NCBI GenBank assembly: GCA_003024785.1
Contig: PUQB01000005.1
Coordinates: 329,732-393,731, forward strand
Length of the DNA stretch: 64,000 nucleotides
Reading direction: 5' to 3'
Source of the DNA: Selaginella tamariscina
Lineage: Eukaryota; Streptophyta; Lycopodiopsida; Selaginellales; Selaginellaceae
Positions 10,661 through 23,832 of the stretch are shown piece after piece. A program made the position numbers and the translations under genes. How positions within the stretch are numbered: the stretch's first letter is position 1; each line of letters opens with the position of its first letter. The notes below the pieces were generated by a model that made no database searches, was not told where the DNA came from, and saw only the letters and a program-made list of their open reading frames with translations.

Positions 10661-12451
10661 ATGCGCGTGTATATGTGCAATAACACACACACACACTTTA
10701 CCTTGCCAGTGTTACACTTAAAAGGTGTAATATCCGGCACATATTCCATCTCTGAAGCATCAGCCATAGCATATAGTTGCTTCAAGCGCTTCTCAGAGTT
10801 GACACAAGCCTTAACAAGCTCCACATACAAGTCCTCATTAGCTTCATCTTTATCAGCCGCAGAAATCGCAGCCGTCGCATTGCAGACCATCAAGAGCTCC
10901 CCGAGTGCCACATCTTTCGTCAAGTAGATGCCCCTCCCACGTCCGTCAGGGGTCAACTTGAACTCTAACGGTCCAAAGAAGTCGGAATAATCCGACTTCT
11001 TTGGATCACCGGCTTCTGTTAACAACGCATCTGAAATGTCGTACTCTCCATGTTTACTCTGCCGGAGGAAGGTCTCACATTTGGTTAAGTCCTGTAGGAG
11101 ATCTGGTGATGGCAACTCAATCTCAGCCGCAGATTTGAGACACTTCATTGCGAGCTCGTGTTCATGAATGGCTGTTAAACCTCTTCCTTTTGTATGCAGA
11201 GTCGGTACACTACCTGTAATTGATGTATTATAATTGTATATATGTATACGTGATATCACATATATGTAACCAGTAGAAGAAAGATTTTGTGTTGAAGAAA
11301 TTTTCAAGGCAAACTCCGCATCCGCCACTGCTTCCTCGTATCTATGTTGAAGGCGAGGTTAACACACACACATGCATACATAGATATGTGCATATATATA
11401 CCTTCCAAGTTTGAGCCTTGCCTCGGCTCGATTAGAGAAAACTTCATACTCAGTTTGTCCATAAGTACTCATGTCTCTGGCTGTGAACAGTTTAATAAGC
11501 TCTGTGTAATGAAGCTCTGCTAATACACAGTGTCCCTTTGAAAGCAGTCTATCTCCTTCCTTTTTAAGATCCTAAACACGTGCTGTATACGTCTGTATAT
11601 GTCTACATACAAACTATGTTGTGTGTGTTTGTGCCTGCCTGTATGTGTGTGCGTGTAAATACCTCTACAGACCTCCTTCGAGCGTTCTTTGCAAGGCCTG
11701 TGAACTCCAAGGAAGCAGGACTTGATATGTGCATTATGGAGCAGTAGCAGAGTGGCTGCATATTGAAAATGTGTGTGTGTGTGTGTGTGTGTGTGTTTGT
11801 GTATGTATATATGAAGTTACCTCTTTGATGGCAATAGCTGCGTCTTTTGGGAACATAATGGAAGCGTCTTCAGGTTTAGAAGTGAATTTAAGGGCGTTAA
11901 ACACGTGGAGGAAGGCGGAGCCACCACCATCCGATTCAGATTCAACAAGGCAGAGGACCAATCTTGGCCCTGCTTTTGCAGATGCACTAATGCACTCGGC
12001 CTTCGTAGCTGACCTGTGATAAGGTTAAGTATGCAAGTAGGTGTGTGTCTATATATATATGTGTGTGTGTGTGTGAAATAACTATATGAAAATAATTGAC
12101 ATTTTATATAAATATAATGTAAAACCTGTAACTTAAACAGAGTAGTCAAATGTAGAAATTACTGCATATCTATCAAAAACCACAATATTTTTTATCATGA
12201 ATCACTAAAATCTATCACACATTGTATACATTACATATATATAGGTACATGCTCACATAGTGCATACTACATTTATGTAAAAGAACATACAACTGTAGTT
12301 TCATACAAACATAGAAAAATGCACCGAGAGTGCATGTTTGCTATCAAAGCTACAATCAAACATTCATATACAACTACAGTACAGCATGCTCAAGCACGTG
12401 ACACACGCAAGCACATGCGTGCAGAGAGAGAAAGTTTATTTTGTCGTGATA

Positions 12452-12526
<75 letters not shown>

Positions 12527-12709
12527 CAGAGGAGGCTTGCAATTTACCTCTTTGAATTGCTGCTGGGAGAGGAGATGGGCCTCTCTGATTTCCATGGGCT
12601 TGAGTGCTGTGAGCGGCGCGACGGCGAGCTTACACGTGTCACTGATGACTGTCTTTGCCGCCTCGTTCACCATTACCTTGAATGTGCGCATCAATGTCGC
12701 CTTATCCAT
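9461..12709 (-). CDS. TPR + SET domain protein (SMYD-like, SDG35/At1g26760 type)
   Basis: About ten exons: 12548-12709, 11821-12013, 11663-11755, 11402-11571, about 11262-11341, 10702-11213, 10419-10503, 10131-10253, 9812-10050 and 9461-9748. The middle has TPR helices (EGDRLLSKGHCVLAELHYTE, SNRAEARLKLGRYEEAVADAE). The SET domain follows with GRGIYLTKDVALGELLMV, then the hallmark LINHSCLPNAS, then LSYFDNALAP and a post-SET-like Cys motif FECKCERCLFE. The family are protein lysine methyltransferases; the substrate is unknown. Exon phases agree from exon 2 onward, but exon 1 (phase 0) does not join exon 2 in frame with the visible splice sites, so a small exon or a one-base error lies there. 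Intron 1 carries a TA/GA microsatellite. Confidence 0.8.
12451..12530. repeat. (TA)n(GA)n microsatellite in SET-gene intron 1
   Basis: About 24 bp of TA followed by about 45 bp of GA, ending in CAGAGAGACAG, just downstream (in the gene's sense) of the first splice donor. Confidence 0.9.
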
Positions 12710-12729
12710 TCCTTCCTCCTTCCCTGTTA

Positions 12730-12743
12730 AAACCCTAGGGTTT
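12730..12743 (-). promoter_or_regulatory. Palindromic telo-box in the SET-gene leader
   Basis: AAACCCTAGGGTTT, a perfect palindrome of two fused telo-boxes, is 21 bp upstream of the start codon. Confidence 0.5.
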
Positions 12744-13482
12744 AAGCCTGGTTTATCCGCGAATATTCTAAGGCTGTTTATATTTCATACACGTGTGTTC
12801 ATCCTCCAGTTAATAACTGTATTATATTATTTATATTTGATACACGTGTGTTCATCCCCAGTTAATAACTGCAGCCAGGAGTATTATATATAAGGATAAA
12901 TGTAAATATTCTGGCCTGTGGCGTGATATGTGTGTGTGCGCGCGTGTATGTGTTTGCAGGTTTAAATCTACAGTATAATTATAATTATAATATTAATACT
13001 TTCTCTATAAACTAAAGTTAATTTTTAAAAAATTAGCTCGTCCAGAAATAAGCAACTTAAAACATAAAATATCGCTTTAGTTTTCCAAATTTACTATAAT
13101 AACAATATTCTAGTGTTTAAACTATTAAGTTTTGTTTTATTAACTTTAGTTTTGTCGATAAATATATTGTAAAAACAGTAGTCATATATACAGAGTAGGC
13201 TCAAGAACATACATGGATATGAGAGAGAGCGGGAGAGATTACTGAGTCATGAAAATTAAAGAACCTTATTATTGATATATACATTAAAAATGAACCTTTT
13301 TATGTAATATATACAGGCAACAATAATTCGGTAAATATTGGCAATAATAATAACAATAACAATAAACAATAAATATATAGTTAGTCTGAAGTAAATGATG
13401 ACTTAATCGTATAGTATAAAACGTTTTATATTATAGTAAATGTTATATTATATAATATTTCTAATAATGACGTAAACCTTGA
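12744..13482. other. AT-rich spacer between the SET gene and the J-protein gene
   Basis: No ORF of note. Two near-identical copies of an acacgtgtgttcatcc segment occur at about 12790 and 12841, and a mixed GT/GC tract lies at 12929-12952. Confidence 0.5.
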
Positions 13483-15437
13483 TTATCTTCTCCTCCTGGA
13501 CTCCCTTTTAGCTTCTGTCTTATATGCTTCCATGTTCTCTGGCACCCACAACTGTCTAGAAATTAGCTGTCCCTTCATGTCCTCATCTGTTCGAAAAACT
13601 CACATGTTACACATCACAAAACCTTAAATAAATATAACATTAAGTATAAGTTAATGCATTAAAGTTTAATGAAGTTAAAAAGCTTACTCATTCCAGCCCA
13701 TGCATGTGAAGGAATGTTGAGGTTCCGACGCGTGAGATATGCTGCGTCATCCCATGTTACTCCCATTTTCTTTACTTCGTATCTCCACGTCCAACATAAC
13801 TGCCAATATGCTAGCTGCAATAATATTAGTTTAATGCATGTTTAAAGAATACAACATAGAGACACCGACACAACACCAGCCAGAACGTATACTAGAGTCA
13901 GCACTAGTTTCCAACATAAGTTTCACATCAAACCAATATATATAATTTGTAAATAATATCACCATTGACTTCATATACGATTTAAGAAAAGTAACGAGCT
14001 CGCACATTTCTATATAATAAGTATATATGTGTGTGTGTGTGTAGTATACTGTAAGACCCCTTGTATGAAAAGGTTAAGGAAGTGCATATGCAACACTTGC
14101 CTCCCTCACACACAATCACTAAACTATGAGAAGGTTAGGATTTAGTTACCTTGCTAATAGTGTAAGGAAGAAGTATAAACCGGACTGCTAGTAATTTCCA
14201 GACTGATGGTCTCTCGACTCCTTCAACATGTAAGTCAAAACTTTCATCTAACTCTTTGGAAGCATCCTCCCTGTAAAATGTATACACACATATTATGGAA
14301 GATACATATCTGTGTATAAGCGATTCAAAAATTATAAGTAGTATAAAAAACAAACCTTTTAGTTTTGTTGGTTTTCCTTTTATTATTAGTATTACCAACT
14401 CTTTCAAGCTCCAGTGCTTTCAGTCTATTTTTATAAGCTGGCGTTTGCTTCACGAGTTCCATCATCTAATACACATACACAATATCAATGCATATATAAG
14501 AACTTAACTAAACATAAAAGAGAATAAAATCTAACCTGTTTGTATCTGGTCCACTGATTTCCATATTGAAATACTGACAAAACCACAAGTAAGCCGGCAA
14601 AGACAACTCTAAGTCCTGACAAAGAAGGAACATTTAGTTAGCAAGCCAGATAATGACATTACATATATATATACACACATACAGACACATATATGTATAT
14701 GAAATATGTAAAGTGCTTACCGCCTGGGGTCCGTAGTACGCTTGATAATAACGAGCAGTATTATAAAAGAACTGACAACAACATAAAAGCAACATGAGAT
14801 GGCAGCTCTAAAACAATTATATGATTATACCTGCTCTGGATGTGCAACCGCATAGTCATATTGCTCCCTTTTAACATCGTCCTTGAGTATCTAAACAAAG
14901 AACAAAAAACGGCCATATAAACATCACACTAATACATGTCTTAACATAACCGAACGTTTACATACACATACATATATATACGTACTCGTTGGTATATAAA
15001 AAGGAAGTTTGAATACCTCATAAGCAGTAGCTATTTTAACGAAAAGCTTCCTTGCTTCAGGGTCAGGGTTCTTATCAGGGTGACTGTAGACAATATAACG
15101 ATTCATATTGGACACACACACGCACACACAAAACCATCAATGTATATATCACACTATAAATATATATGTAAATAATGTGTATAAGTTAAATGCATGTTTA
15201 TACCTACTATTTGAGTGAGAGCTTGTAATACGCCTTCTTTATCTCTGCTGAAGTAGCCGCTTGCGTTACCCTGAGATACAAAACAATGTAAATGGAAATT
15301 TTTGTGGACATTAGAAAGAGATAGAGAGACCCGAGAAGATCGTAGCAATCATCATCCCCGCAGTAGATCGCGCTCGCAGATAAGATTAAAGAGGCAGCCA
15401 GCAGCAGCAGCAGCAGCAGAAGATCTGCTCGCGCCAT
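13483..15437 (-). CDS. ER-membrane J-domain protein (DNAJC25 / plant DnaJ50 type)
   Basis: Ten exons from 15331-15437 to 13483-13586 encode about 296 residues. A signal peptide (MARADLLLLLLLLAASLIL, from a CAG/CTG microsatellite) is followed by a J domain: CYDLLGVTQAATSAEIKKAY, YYKLSLKYHPDKNPDPEA with the HPD motif that stimulates Hsp70 ATPase, and FVKIATAYE. Later blocks (DLRVVFAGLLVVLSVFQY membrane segment; ERPSVWKLLAVRFILLPYTI; DDAAYLTRRNL) match DNAJC25-like proteins, so it should be an ER-membrane cochaperone. The donor of intron 1 is GTCTCT, and intron 2 uses GTAGGT. Exons 5 and 6 (14721-14771, 14536-14615) are one base out of phase, another possible indel. Divergent from the RGP gene. 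Confidence 0.9.
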
Positions 15438-16041
15438 GTAGAATCTCAAAACCCTAGCCAAGAACCCTAAAAACAGAGATAAATAAATGAAATTATAATT
15501 TCCAATTAAGGGTAAAAAGCTCGTGTACTTAAAATGCAGGTTTTCTTTCGTTAAGGGCAAGCAAAGGGCGTTAAAGAGCACGTCTCTTGCCCTTTTTCAG
15601 TTTAAGGGCTTTTCAAATTAAGGGCAAAGAAAATATCTACATATGTACACACGCTCTTGTTGTGGGCACATTCTGTTTCAGAGGTGTACTCGCGGCATGA
15701 AGCACGTATTCAACGAATAAAACAAACAACACACACGATCCAACACGCATTTGAAACCCGGACCATCCTTACAAACCGAATATCCTCCGCGGTCTGTCGG
15801 AATATCCGACGCGGTTTCTCGCCGGCCGGATTTGAACTTTTTATTAGGGCGTTTTACCCGTTTTAGTATTGTAATAAGCCCAGTTTAGCGCTAATTAACT
15901 TAACGATCTGCAATATAGAGGGAAGTCGAATAGGGGAAAGCACACTGGGCGCCAGATATTCAGGGCGCGGGATTCTCCGGGAAAGTGTCTTCTTTCTTCT
16001 TCTACTTCCCAGATCTCTCACGAATTCTCTTCAATCCCGCC
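15438..16041. promoter_or_regulatory. Head-to-head promoter region, J-protein / RGP
   Basis: The 604-bp spacer has telo-box motifs at 15448-15456 and 15463-15470 immediately upstream of the J-protein start and GC-richer sequence toward RGP. Shared regulation is inferred only from layout. Confidence 0.4.
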
Positions 16042-17940
16042 ATGGCGCTCAAGGATGAGCTCGATATCGTCATCCCGACGATCCGGAATCTGGATTTCCT
16101 GGAGATGTGGAGGCCGTTCTTCGAGCCGTATCATTTGATCATTGTACAGGATGGAGATCCGACCAAGACAATTAAAGTCCCGGAAGGGTTCGACTATGAG
16201 CTGTACAATCGGAACGATATCAACAGGATTCTTGGATCTAAGGCCTCTTGTATCTCCTTCAAGGACTCTGCTTGTCGATGCTTCGGTTTCATGGTGTCCA
16301 AGAAGAAGTATATATACACCATTGACGATGATTGCTTTGTAAGTGCCCGATCTGTGCTTAATTTGCATATACAATACACATTATATCATACATTTATACC
16401 ATTGATGGTCTAAGTGGTCAATTCTGTGTAGATCTTGTATGTATATGTGTATATTGTGTATATATGCAATTAAGAAGTATACGTGGTTTCTTTGTAACTG
16501 GTCAGATGTGTAGTCGCTTAATTTGCATATATATGTGTATATAACACAATGTATGTATATAATACATATATAACTTAGTCATATATGTGATCGCTTTGCA
16601 TTGGTGAATTCTGTGTAGATCTGTGCTTTTCTTTCTTAACTTTCTTACATATACATCATATATACGTATATAAGACAATGTACACTAGATTGTCCAATAT
16701 ATGTATGTATATAACACAGTAAACACATACACAAAGTAGATCAGAAAGTCTTAGACAAATTGCATGTCAATTGACATTACACACAAACACATTATATCGG
16801 CATGTGTTACGAATGTTGTATAGATTTTGTTGGGAGTTCAGGAGATTTTCTGTTATAAAGTTGTAGATCCGTTAGCTGTTCGTTCGAATCACGTCGTATG
16901 TTCTTTCTTTAAAGTCTGTATGTATATACACCTATATACATATGTATGTATTTGGATGATGTGTATAAAGATACTGTTAGTGTCTTTCTATGTTATATTT
17001 TGCACTTCCATCGTTCACTTCTTACTTCCATGTTTTTTGTTACTTTTACATACTATAGTCACATATGTGGGCAGTGTATGTATATTCTGTGTGGAAGACA
17101 TTGTTAGGTGTATAGTAAGATTGAAAGTTTAAGTTCACCTAATTGCATTTTAATAATCAGGTGCGTAATTGAGCTCTTAAAAGATTCTTTTATAGGACGT
17201 TGGTTAGTCAGTCTCTGTTTGACATTTGGTTCCTTTAATGTGTGTATGCACCTATGTATACGTAAAGATACACCCAACCAACAAGATGTACATACGATAT
17301 GCATACATACACATTACGACATTAACACACACACACACACAAACAGATATAGCCGTTGTTGATCTATCTCTTTCTGATAAAGCAAACGTACAGATATACA
17401 TGCATAGGTATATCTAATGTGTTTGTTGTATGTTCAGGTGGCAAAGGACCCGTCAGGGAAGGACATAAACGCATTGGAGCAGCACATAAAAAATCTGTTG
17501 AGCCCCTCGACTCCGTACTTCTTCAACACCCTGTACGATCCGTACCGCGAGGGTACGGACTTTGTCCGGGGATATCCCTTTAGCCTTCGTGAAGGTGTGG
17601 ATACGGCCATCTCCCACGGCCTCTGGCTGAATATTCCCGACTACGATGCTCCTACGCAGCTCGTTAAGCCTGCTGAACGGAACACCCGGTAAACTCTTCG
17701 TAGGATATAATCCGAAGTCAATTATATATATTATATATTTGTAATATATAATATACTAACATCTAATATAGATATGTGGACGCTGTTATGACGATTCCAA
17801 AGGGGACATTGTTCCCAATGTGTGGGATGAACCTTGCATTTAGGCGTGACCTTGTTGGTCCGGCTATGTACTTTGGTCTCATGGGCGACGGACAGCCTAT
17901 TGGTCGTTACGATGACATGTGGGCCGGATGGTGTGCCAAG

Positions 17941-17982
<42 letters not shown>

Positions 17983-18517
17983 TGTGTATTTAATAACTTA
18001 CACCCACACACACGTATGAACTATAGGTGATATGTGACCACATGGGGTACGGAGTGAAGACGGGGCTTCCGTACATATGGCACAGCAAGGCAAGCAATCC
18101 ATTCGTGAACCTGAGGAAGGAATACAAGGGTATTTTCTGGCAGGAGGAAATCATTCCATTCTTCCAAAAGGTATATAGTGTGTGTGTGTGTGTGCGCGCG
18201 CGCGTGACACATCGTGGTGTCATTACCGAGTCCGACATAGAATATATCATAAAATACATAGAAGTATATAGCCGTATAGAGATATACAACATTTATACAT
18301 ATATGTCATGCGTGTGTAGGTATCACTGCCGAAAGAGTGTACGACAGTGGAGCACTGCTACATAGAGCTGGCAAAGGAGGTTAAAGACAAGCTTAGCAGC
18401 GTTGATCCGTATTTTACAAAGCTTGCAGATGCGATGGTGCAATGGATTGATGCGTGGTCAGATCTTAGCTCTAAGGCTCTTACTAATGGCCCCTCCAAGG
18501 TTGGTACCCGTAAGTGA
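16042..18517 (+). CDS. RGP: UDP-arabinopyranose mutase / reversibly glycosylated polypeptide (GT75)
   Basis: Five exons (16042-16338, 17438-17688, 17772-17940, 18027-18170, 18320-18517) sum to 1059 nt, 352 residues, the normal RGP length. Diagnostic blocks are [26 protein letters not shown], the IDDDC metal/nucleotide-sugar motif, [41 protein letters not shown] and [13 protein letters not shown]. The enzyme interconverts UDP-arabinopyranose and UDP-arabinofuranose on the cytosolic face of the Golgi, supplying wall arabinan and AGP synthesis, and autoglycosylates reversibly. Intron 1 is 1.1 kb; introns 3 and 4 begin with GT/GA or GTATATAGTGTG microsatellites. The coding frame is intact. Confidence 0.95.
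17941..17981. repeat. (GT)n(GA)n microsatellite at an RGP splice donor
   Basis: The GT run starts at the first base of intron 3, so the splice donor is part of the repeat. Confidence 0.85.
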
Positions 18518-19842
18518 AGATTTATTATTATTATTTATTTATTATTATGCTGACTCTTTGCGGGAACCTCATCAATTTCATTTTCATTCAATTAATTATA
18601 ATGAGAGTTATTTCACTTTCTTTCCGCGTGCGTGTGTGTTGGTTAACATGTATTTACCGTCTGTAATGGCATTTTTGGTGATTGCCAATATAACTCCCCC
18701 CCTCTCTCTCTCTCTCTCTCTCTCTATACATAACAGGTGGTACCATGGATCGTCAGTGTTGTGTGTATATGGATATTAAATACACATCAATGGTAATTAG
18801 TCAAATTTAAGTAAATTAACATTTAATTAACGTATTTGGCATTACTACCCTAAATAACCAACTGGTATTAGTTTTATTTAAATTTCAAAAATAATCTGCG
18901 TTATTCAAATGGGATATTCATTTAGTTCATTTATTTAAATTTACTAAACTAAATTAATTTATATTCCATTTACTATCTAAATAATGTTATAAAAATTCAT
19001 TTAATTCATTTAAACTCATTTAATTCATTAATTTGATATAAATGATTTTTTATATATTTTAAAATACAGCACAGTAAATTTTAGGGTTAATTATAAAATT
19101 GTACTTAAAAAAAAAAAAAAAAAAACTGTATTATATACGACACAATAATAAACAAATGTATATGTTCATGCAAAAAGTGCGCAAATGGATGCTATACTCA
19201 CCAGCGTATACACCATTTAATTTATTTAAAAAAACATCAGTGTCGGAAATATATCAACAGCATACATATAACAAGATAATTATTCCTAATATTTTATATG
19301 TTTACTTAATTAATATAATTAAATATAAGATATATATTATATAGTGGGTATTCTCTTTTAGTCATTCCTTGTAACAGTCCTGTTATTAATACCTTACAAT
19401 TGGGACATCTCTGACGATGATTGAAAGTAAATACATTATAATAAGAAAATAGATATTACAAGAAAGAAATTATTTCAAATATAATAGTAATAAATTTAAT
19501 TAAGTTTATAAATTTTAATATTTAAATCAGTAATGAGATCTAATAAAATTAAATTTTATAGATTTAATTTTAAATCAGTAACGTGATTTTAATATAATAT
19601 AATATATATTGTAATGTATATATGTTTTACAAATAAAAAACAAAATACATTCTCTTTTTAAATTTTAAAATTGCATGTATCGAAAATAGCCATAAAATCA
19701 GATTATATTAATATTATTTATGACAATCTAAATCCGTAATATTCACATGTTCTATGAGAATATCCTGATTATGATTCTAAATAACATTAAACAATGCTTA
19801 ATTATTATATTAAATATTGCATCACACTTAAATATTACTAAC
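18518..19842. other. AT-rich spacer between RGP and the F-box gene
   Basis: Contains a CT run (about 18700-18726) and a 20-bp A run near 19109. Strongly AT-rich with no supported gene. Confidence 0.5.
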
Positions 19843-20928
19843 TCATTGTTTCCTGTGTATATCGCAGAACACCCGCAACTTTGCTTTCTTGAGATACTTT
19901 GGCAAATCCTCCTTCACCCTGGCAACATACATATGAATCCCCGTACGAGAAGAAGCATCCAGATGCACCTCAAGTGTAATCTCCTGTAGAGAGCCACAGC
20001 AGCGAGCTTCGATATTCTCAACCCAAGAGCCACACACATTTGTCATATCATTGTAAGCCCGGATAACCCTCGGTATCCTCAGTTCCAGCCTTCGCAAGTT
20101 GGGCAACTGTAGACTGTCTAGTGTTGGAAGTCGCGACAGTGCAAGCTTCACTTGGTTACACTTGATCAACAGAGGCTCCAAAGTGTCCATCACAAGCCTG
20201 TCTATCCCACGCACAAAAGGCTCGTGTTCCCCCTCGAAGATATCCACGAACCACGTATCTTCCTCCCAGGAATCCTCCTTATACACATCCTCCCATGCAT
20301 ACTGGCATACATTCAGAGTCTCAACTGCCCTCCTCAAGTCATATGAAACTCTGTGGACCTCCTTGTTGGACCATCTCATACAAGACATGAGCGTCAAGGA
20401 GTCTATGCAAGGGCCCCCTTCAACATGAGACATCTGGAAACGTGCATCCACAGATGCAAGAGTCACTTCCTTTACAGCACCGTCGTATCTTAAGCTACCC
20501 TGCTTCACAAACACCTTCTGGGTGCTCTCCGAAGAGAAGCGTAGAGTTTCTTTGGGACAGTCTACCTCCAGAGTCTCCAGCTTGCGTAGAGTGGTACCTA
20601 ACATACCTGTGCACTCGATTATTCTCAAGCCAGCCAGGCTGGGGCAGCTCTGACACAGATCTTTCCCATTGAGCTGACACAAATCGAATTTCCTGAGTGT
20701 CAATCTACGGAGACTAGGCCAGGAACAAGAGAAACTCAGCAACCTGTTCTCCCCTTGTATGGTTAGCCCGCAGACGAGCAAGAGGCACAATTCATCCCAT
20801 TTCTTGCATACCAGATGAAGATTGGACTCTACCTCAGCGCGCTCAAAGTAGACAGGAGGATAGTAGCAGTCTTCCCCAATTACCAAGCCCAGGATCTTCA
20901 GCACGAGCTCCTCCGGGAGGCGCTCCAT
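19843..20928 (-). CDS. F-box / leucine-rich-repeat-like protein
   Basis: Intronless 361-residue ORF. Residues 1-50 fit an F-box (MERLPEELVLKILGLVI, then VCKKWDELC), which would bind SKP1 and recruit the protein to an SCF ubiquitin ligase. The rest has irregular Leu-rich repeats (WPSLRRLTLRKFDLCQLNG, CPSLAGLRIIECTGM, LRKLETLEV, LPNLRRLELRI) that would select the target, which cannot be named. The start at 20928 is the only early ATG placing the F-box at the N-terminus, its usual position. Ends HRKQ. Confidence 0.8.
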   Translation of the reverse strand: MERLPEELVLKILGLVIGEDCYYPPVYFERAEVESNLHLVCKKWDELCLLLVCGLTIQGENRLLSFSCSWPSLRRLTLRKFDLCQLNGKDLCQSCPSLAGLRIIECTGMLGTTLRKLETLEVDCPKETLRFSSESTQKVFVKQGSLRYDGAVKEVTLASVDARFQMSHVEGGPCIDSLTLMSCMRWSNKEVHRVSYDLRRAVETLNVCQYAWEDVYKEDSWEEDTWFVDIFEGEHEPFVRGIDRLVMDTLEPLLIKCNQVKLALSRLPTLDSLQLPNLRRLELRIPRVIRAYNDMTNVCGSWVENIEARCCGSLQEITLEVHLDASSRTGIHMYVARVKEDLPKYLKKAKLRVFCDIHRKQ

Positions 20929-21076
20929 TCTGCCTTAAGACATAGTTAGGTTTTTTTTTAATAAGAAACCCCTAAGATTTGATTATGTGCTGAGAATATC
21001 CGAACATGGATATTCATATATACCTGTTAAGCAATGTAATTTATCATAAATAAAGAAGGAACATTTGATAAACTGA
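20929..21076. other. Short spacer between the F-box gene and the PLP-homeostasis gene
   Basis: 148 bp holding the F-box gene leader and the 3' flank of the next minus-strand gene. Confidence 0.4.
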
Positions 21077-22880
<1,804 letters not shown>

Positions 22881-23832
22881 AGCTAGGGCACACAACTGCC
22901 AGCGTGGTAGATTCTTACACGTGGCAGCATTTTGTCCACGAATTCACTTTCACTTGCGTGGCTTGATGACGTGTATATCACACACGTCAAAAAACAATAT
23001 ATTTTAAACAACCTTTATATTCATAATAACAATATCATTATAAAAATATTAAAGAAGAAACACAAACAACACCAGGTTTATGAGAAGAAATTAAATCAAA
23101 TAAATTAGCATTGACTAAATCATTAAGATTATTTTCAAGTTTAAATTTAAAATGTAAATTTATAAATCTTAAATTTTTGATTTGAATATCAGTTGAGATT
23201 TAATTTTGAAATAGAAAATCCCTATTGAATTTAAAATTAGTAATGTGTATATGTAATATATATGCATATGACACTCATGCTCATCTTGTGCTTTACATTG
23301 AAATATATGCTTATATTATGTGCAATAACTCGTAAAGTTTTATTTCATATAATTAAATATCATTAGCTTAAAAATGTAAGTGATTTTTTTTCAATAGAAA
23401 ATTAATTATCACCCTTAACACTTAATTTGCATGTTTTTAAGTATTTGGTCACATGTGAGCAGATGTTACGCTCGTCTTCTATTTTGAAACACTTTGTACA
23501 TGAAATATAATACTCTCACAAACATATAATAATTATTCATAGTAATCATTTATATAAATAAATAAACTTTCTTTTTTACACACAAAAGTATAAGAGGATT
23601 AAATAATCAGCAAATTTGCATATATTAAACGCCCACGCGCACACACTATATCACACATATACTATATTGTGGGTTTGCATGTGAGTAACATACTCCATAA
23701 TCGTTTACAAATGTAAGAATGTTCATAACTATCGCTATGCATAAATAGTATAAACACCTGTATTGAATATATAGTAACCTAAGTACAATATAATATAAAG
23801 TAATTACATGTGATTATTGTCAATAAAATGTC
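22881..23832. other. AT-rich spacer between the PLP-homeostasis gene and GIGANTEA
   Basis: No ORF or recognisable element; presumed promoter of the former and 3' flank of the latter. Confidence 0.5.
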
